DNA from: Alisma plantago-aquatica | Lineage: Eukaryota > Streptophyta > Magnoliopsida > Alismatales > Alismataceae | Direction: 5' to 3' | NCBI GenBank assembly: GCA_963693085.1 | Contig: OY856410.1 | Span: 886,814,335-886,878,334, forward strand | DNA length: 64,000 bases | In this document: positions 59,109 through 64,000 of the stretch, piece by piece | Layout: each line of letters opens with the position of its first letter | How positions within the stretch are numbered: position 1 is the first letter of the stretch | Notes under the pieces: generated by a model | Seen by the model: the letters and a program-made list of their open reading frames with translations, nothing else | Database searches by the model: none | What the model was told of the DNA's origin: nothing | Translations under genes and position numbers: made by a program

Positions 59109-62100
59109 TGTGACATATGTTGCTAAACATCGATTAAGATAAATGCGGAATCGATCGTTAACAGCGGATTACCAAAAATCACTAAAAATTAAAACCATTT
59201 ATCAAGAGATCCATTCACAGGAAAACTCTTTCATTCAGAACCAAAGTAAATCATTACATCCTGGTTCATAATGTACATGTCATGTACTATCTCTTCTCAA
59301 GGATTACATACAACAGCTGCTCTACTAAATTTGTACATAGGCAACTTAAAACCTCGAGGCATCAAGCCAAAACCTCAAATCAATTATAAAATCACAAACT
59401 ACTGACTCCTAGGACCTGAGAGTATATAGATGACTCATAGGACTAACTATACATAACCAGACAACCAATATCTCCACCTGATGGATCACTACTGTCCTTG
59501 CTGTTGCTGTTGCTATTCTTCCCCTGCTATAGAGGTACTTCCTCTTTGTCTGTGTTTACCTAAAAATGTTGGATTCTATGAGGGTAAGACAATTATAAAA
59601 ATTTCCCCAGCGGGAGATATAACTCTCCGCCAAAAACATTATTATTGCAGTTTAATAGAAATAAACTGAGCAGTGGAATCGTATATTAACTAGCAGATAA
59701 ATCAACATCTTTGCAGATTAGAGCAACATTCTTATGCAAGTATTTCAGCTATAACTTGATAAGCAACATGTCTGATATTCAATAAAGAATTGAAGAGCAT
59801 TTGTATCACTTATACATCTAGGATATACTAAGTCAGATAACATCAACCAATGATTCTCGTATTTCAATCTTATACAAATACGCTACATGGCTGATTTCCT
59901 TTTTCAAACATACTTAAGCTCTGAGGAGATGAGGTATACCGCTCATACTCCAACCGACCATTGCTAAATTGAAGTCGGTACCATAAATATGCCAATGGAA
60001 GAGCTGGATTCCTATGACCTCCCACATCCTGGTCAGTACGAGACTACAAGCAAGACTATGTCCACTGCTCAATATAGATTTCCAAGGTATACTGGAACTT
60101 CGCTATAGAGTTACAACGTCAACTGCACTCTCATCGGAAATCGAGGGAATTAATGTTTATCTCCATCGACCTGACATTAAATATCATTGGGGGATTAATG
60201 ATGCATCCATCCCAACTATCGGGAGATTTATGATACATCCATCCCGGCACATGAAGGATTGAGAGGCTTAATGTTTACCTTACATCAATCTCTTCACAAG
60301 GATGTAAGGATATTTTTGCCCATTTACCCCCACATATTCAGAATATGTGAATTCCAGGAAATTTCATAGGAAAACCTATTTCACCATCACCAACTGCTGA
60401 CGATGATGGATCTATGGTCAGAGTACTACATGAATAGATTTCACTTGATTAATTAAATACATTTTCATATTCTTTTAGCATCAGTCAATTTCTCAAACAT
60501 AACTTATTATGACAATGCTATAAAGAGACATGTACTATTTTCATCAATTACTTATCAGTCTTTGGATGACATTCAGAACTCAGTCCCTCATTTCAATACT
60601 GGAAATTCTCATCCCTTCACAATCTCATTACCATAATCATATGGTTCTGGGCATTCAAACCCTTAGCTCATCATTGAGCATTGTTACCACTTTTCTAGGG
60701 TAACTATCACCTTCAGGTCATATGACCAAGGTAAACATGATATTTGCTATTACAAGCATCACTAATGGTACTGGAGGCCCATTAACTCTCTTGTTACCTC
60801 TTATCAGGCAGCAAGGTATATTATGGAACACAAGGCCCAATCACAATAGTGAATTAAACATCATAGCACATACCTGGCTATGACCATCATTTCAAAATAC
60901 CTGCATGGTTAGCACAGATGATAACAGTGATATCAATTACATATCAGTACCATGTAAAATAATTATAGATTCACTATTCAAGGGTAACACTGCTATTCCC
61001 TTACTAGGGTTAGGGATTCCCATTTCATGCCTTTTGAAGATATTTATCCCATTACCCACATCAAGGTTATGGTTTATCACCATATTGCCCAAGATTAGGG
61101 TTTCATAAAGCATTACATAGTCTCACCCTGGATTTGAGCTCCACATCACATCAAACATCATGGTTTCTCATAAAATCACCCTAAGTTAGGGTTTCACATA
61201 AATTTCACCCCAGAATAGGGTTCACATATAATAACCCACAATTAGGGTTTACTGTTCATCCCAAATAGGGTTTCATGTTCCATTACCCATAATTAGGGTT
61301 TACTATTCTTCCCAATTAGGGTTTTGTATCAAATTACCCTAAATTAGGTTTACACATATCATCACACTGGATTAGGGCTACATCCTTACCCTGGATTAGG
61401 GTTTCACTTAGAATTGCCCTAAATTAGGGTTAGGATTCAATAACCTTGTCAATTAGGGTTTATGCTCATGATTAGGGTTTCATGATCTCTATGCTAAGGA
61501 TCATACCCTTAATCACTACCTGAATCATACTCATGTATGAGTTTTATTCTATCATTCTCTCAACTTGATTAGGTTATATTAACCCTTTAATCAAGTACAT
61601 ACAACTATGATTGACATATTGTACTAAGTTAATGTTCTTATAAGCAATTAGGGTTTATCCCTTTAATGGTACTAATCATTTAGGTACTATAGGGATTCAA
61701 TCTTTGGTCCTTCATTGATTACCATCATTATAAATCATTGGATCATTGGAACAATCATCACCTTCAATTTCCAAATGATTGAATCACAATTGACCTTTGT
61801 TCGGTTTTGATGTTTCATCACCAAACGGTTCTGAAACCGTTTGACCCCAAATGGTTTTGAAACTATTTGATCCCAAACAGTTTCAAGACCATTTGGACTC
61901 AAATGGTCTCAAGACCGTTTGGGCCAAATCAGTCTCAAAACCGCAAGGGTTCTTTGGATAAACTCATCAATCAATTGAACATGCTTTGCTACATTGAAAC
62001 CTTCAATCGATTGAATTGTTGGAGTTCAACAATTATTGACTCTTGGATTTTCAATCCTTCGATAACCAACTTTGACCATCCATGTGATCTTGAGGTGCTT

Positions 62101-63832
62101 GACCTCATTCGGTTTTGAAACTAAATCACCCATTCAGTTTTGAAACCGAATCACTTCAATTGCCCTTGAAAACGATTCCAATCATTCAATTTTGAAACCG
62201 AATCGCCCATTCGGTTTTGAAGTGATTTATCCAATCAATCTTGAGTATAATTACCAATTCGGTTTTGTATATATATAACCCATTCAGTTTTTAATGGAAT
62301 TACCCATTCGGTATTGCACTTACTTGGCCATTCGGTTTTGAAACTGAATCCACTCATTCAATTTTGAAACTGAATCTACTCATTCAGTTTTGAAACCGAA
62401 TTGGTTCATGCAGTTTTGCAAACCGTTTGCTCCTGTTATTGATTGAGGTGTATGGTTGTGATGATGTCATCATCATCAACCTGCAAACCCACGAAACCTA
62501 CTGCCATCTTCATGGTAATTGCATCAACTAATCAAAGGTATTTGCAAGAAAAACAATTGAATCAATTGAATCAAGAAATTGAGTTCAATAACAATAGTTA
62601 AGGGTTCGAGTTATATAACCCACCTTCAATTGAGCTTTAAAGCTTAGAGATTCACGTCAACAATGGTGGAAGGAGATTTTTCAAATCCCCCAAGGCTCGT
62701 CCTCAAGTTTTGGAGTGAAAAGATTGGCTAGGGTTGAAGATGGAGTGAAGAAAAGAAGAAATTATGCCTTGATTTATGATTTCCACAATGAAATCAAGAT
62801 GAAAGAAGGTCAAGAAGATTACCAACAGGTTGGGGGTCGTCCTCCTGGTCCTTAAAAGCTTCCTTGGTCGTTTTTCAAGCAAAGGGTAGAAGTGAATTCG
62901 AAATTCCCCTTTTACTCTATGGATAAATGAGCTTATATGCAATTTTTATTAAAAATTCAATTAGGAGAGAGAAAGTAGGAATTATCTCTCCCAAATTCTT
63001 GCCACTTGCCCCCTTACTTTCCTTAGAGACGAGGATATCCTATTTTCCTCATATTCCTCTCAATTATCCATGTTTTAAAGAAAAGCAAATTAAGCGCCTT
63101 AATCCATTTAATAGTAATATCCATATGTGAGTGGATATTTCTTTTTCTTATAATAAGGTGAGTGGAGTTTTCACCTCCTTTGGATATTTTCGTGGCCTAG
63201 AAAAGGCACAAGGGCATCCACACATATATGAATTCAACCATTTCAATTTTGGTTAAAGGCCCTTCAATTATTTTATTTATTATTTTTGCATAAATTTGAA
63301 CTAGGGTTTCCATTATGTATAAATCTTGATTATTTTAATATCAAGATTCTTTCTCCTTCAAAGAGATACAAATGAGACGCCCCTATCATTTTCTTTGCTT
63401 CACATGATCCCAAGAAACAATAGGGACTATTTTGAAGTGGTAAATTACATATTGAACCCTAGGTTTTGGGTAAATTGCACATTACACCATAACTTGGTTT
63501 TAATGCAGAAACATTGCTTTATCGGCTCTTTCTTGGTATTCAGGCTACCACAAGCCATACCTCTGCATCATACTCACTCTCATGATGCTTCAACACATGA
63601 GGAACATACTATCATGCACAATTTGCAAATAAACCCCTCAACTTGGGTAATTTGCACTTTAGTCTAAAACAAGCAAAACATTGATTTCAACAATATTCAA
63701 AAGAGACTAAAATTGCAATATAAGTTCCTCTTGTGCCTTAATTACTTTTCAAAAGATAAGAGAAAGCATATAATCATTTTTATTAAACAAAACACCTAGG
63801 GTTAAGACATAACCCAGGTCAGGGATGTTACA
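59109..63832 (-). repeat. Element X 3' LTR, 4.7 kb
   Basis: TGTGACATATG to GGGATGTTACA on the plus strand (4724 bp), matching the reverse complement of 9235-13920. Sub-regions: the conserved block near 59560-59640, about a dozen TAGGGTT motifs (61080-61490), and CGGTTT palindromes (61800-62420). Pol and its polypurine side follow to the right, so this is a 3' LTR of a minus-strand element. Confidence 0.9.
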
Positions 63833-63882
63833 AGTTATCCACCCCTTACAAGGATTTCTTCCCCGAAATCATCAACAAAACA
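63833..63882 (-). promoter_or_regulatory. Polypurine tract and hairpin of element X
   Basis: The minus strand has TAAGGGGTGGATAACT next to the LTR. A hairpin, GATTTC-TTCCCC-GAAATC, lies at 63852-63869, 19 nt from the LTR. Confidence 0.65.
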
Positions 63883-64000
63883 TCAAGAGAAAAGAGTAGG
63901 GTATTTCCTCCTCATCTCTTCCTCTAGCTCCCACGTAGATTCTTTAATGCCACAGTGATGCCAGAGAACTTTCACAAGACATATGTCTTTCTTTTTCAAC
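63883..64000 (-). CDS. pol: Pol C-terminal end of element X, partial
   Basis: 39 codons on the minus strand, open to the window edge, ending in TGA at 63883-63885. VKVLWHHCGIKESTWELEEE and MRRKYPTLFS are the chromodomain-like C-terminus of integrase seen in Tekay/Del-type chromoviruses, parallel to VKVLWRNHNIEEATWELE in E. The rest of this half of X must lie to the right. Confidence 0.85.
   Translation of the reverse strand, partial: LKKKDICLVKVLWHHCGIKESTWELEEEMRRKYPTLFS

Noticed and set aside
61080..61490. Interstitial telomere
   Set aside because: The TAGGGTT motifs are separated by unrelated sequence and are shared by LTR copies, so they are LTR content and not a (TTTAGGG)n tract.
9235..63832. 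X left and X right as two independent insertions
   Set aside because: The shared 5-base duplication and in-frame continuation of the interrupted ORF favour one insertion; recorded as the main alternative to test.

Overview
This is plant nuclear DNA, most likely from a flowering plant with a large, repeat-rich genome. I found no host gene, rRNA, tRNA or CRISPR array. Almost every base belongs to long terminal repeat (LTR) retrotransposons, nested and rearranged. The evidence for a plant: chromovirus-type Ty3/gypsy elements with multi-kilobase LTRs, an Athila/Tat-type gypsy element with a tRNA-Asp-like primer site, and Sirevirus-type Ty1/copia elements with a coiled-coil Gag and an extra ORF after pol. 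I cannot name the species.

Layout, left to right. (1) 1-9094: element C, a minus-strand gypsy derivative. It has a cut 3' LTR, a short interior carrying only a damaged gag, a primer-binding site and a 5.9 kb 5' LTR. (2) 9095-9229: a scrap of the C-terminal end of a Sirevirus extra ORF (minus strand). (3) 9235-17338: element X, 5' half (plus strand): a 4.7 kb LTR, then decayed gag, protease, RT and RNase H. (4) 17339-23993: a minus-strand Athila/Tat-type element, cut inside integrase. (5) 23994-25029: a Sirevirus LTR fragment. (6) 25030-43176: two copies of an F-type LTR in opposite orientation around Sirevirus gag (plus) and gag/protease (minus) pieces. The second F copy is split by element G (33530-42061), a non-coding element with 3.1 kb LTRs and ACTAG target duplications. 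(7) 43183-59108: Sirevirus D (plus strand), split by element E (48644-58194). E is a young Tekay/Del-like chromovirus with 2.36 kb LTRs and CAACA duplications. (8) 59109-64000: element X, 3' half (minus strand): a 4.7 kb LTR and the last codons of pol.

The main result is that the X pieces at the two ends look like one insertion. Both are bordered by the same five bases (ggtat in element sense). The interrupted Sirevirus ORF reads in one frame from 59108 into the reverse complement of 9229-9095. X therefore appears to have been broken by an inversion with one breakpoint near 17338 and the other beyond 64000, unless the assembly is wrong here.

Several signals recur across the LTR families. These are telo-box-like arrays, arrays of short palindromes, a pyrimidine-tract-AG-GT motif about 0.4 kb before the LTR end, and a small hairpin 17-20 nt inside the 3' LTR boundary. 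None of the pol genes is intact, so any recent movement (E) probably relied on proteins supplied by other copies.
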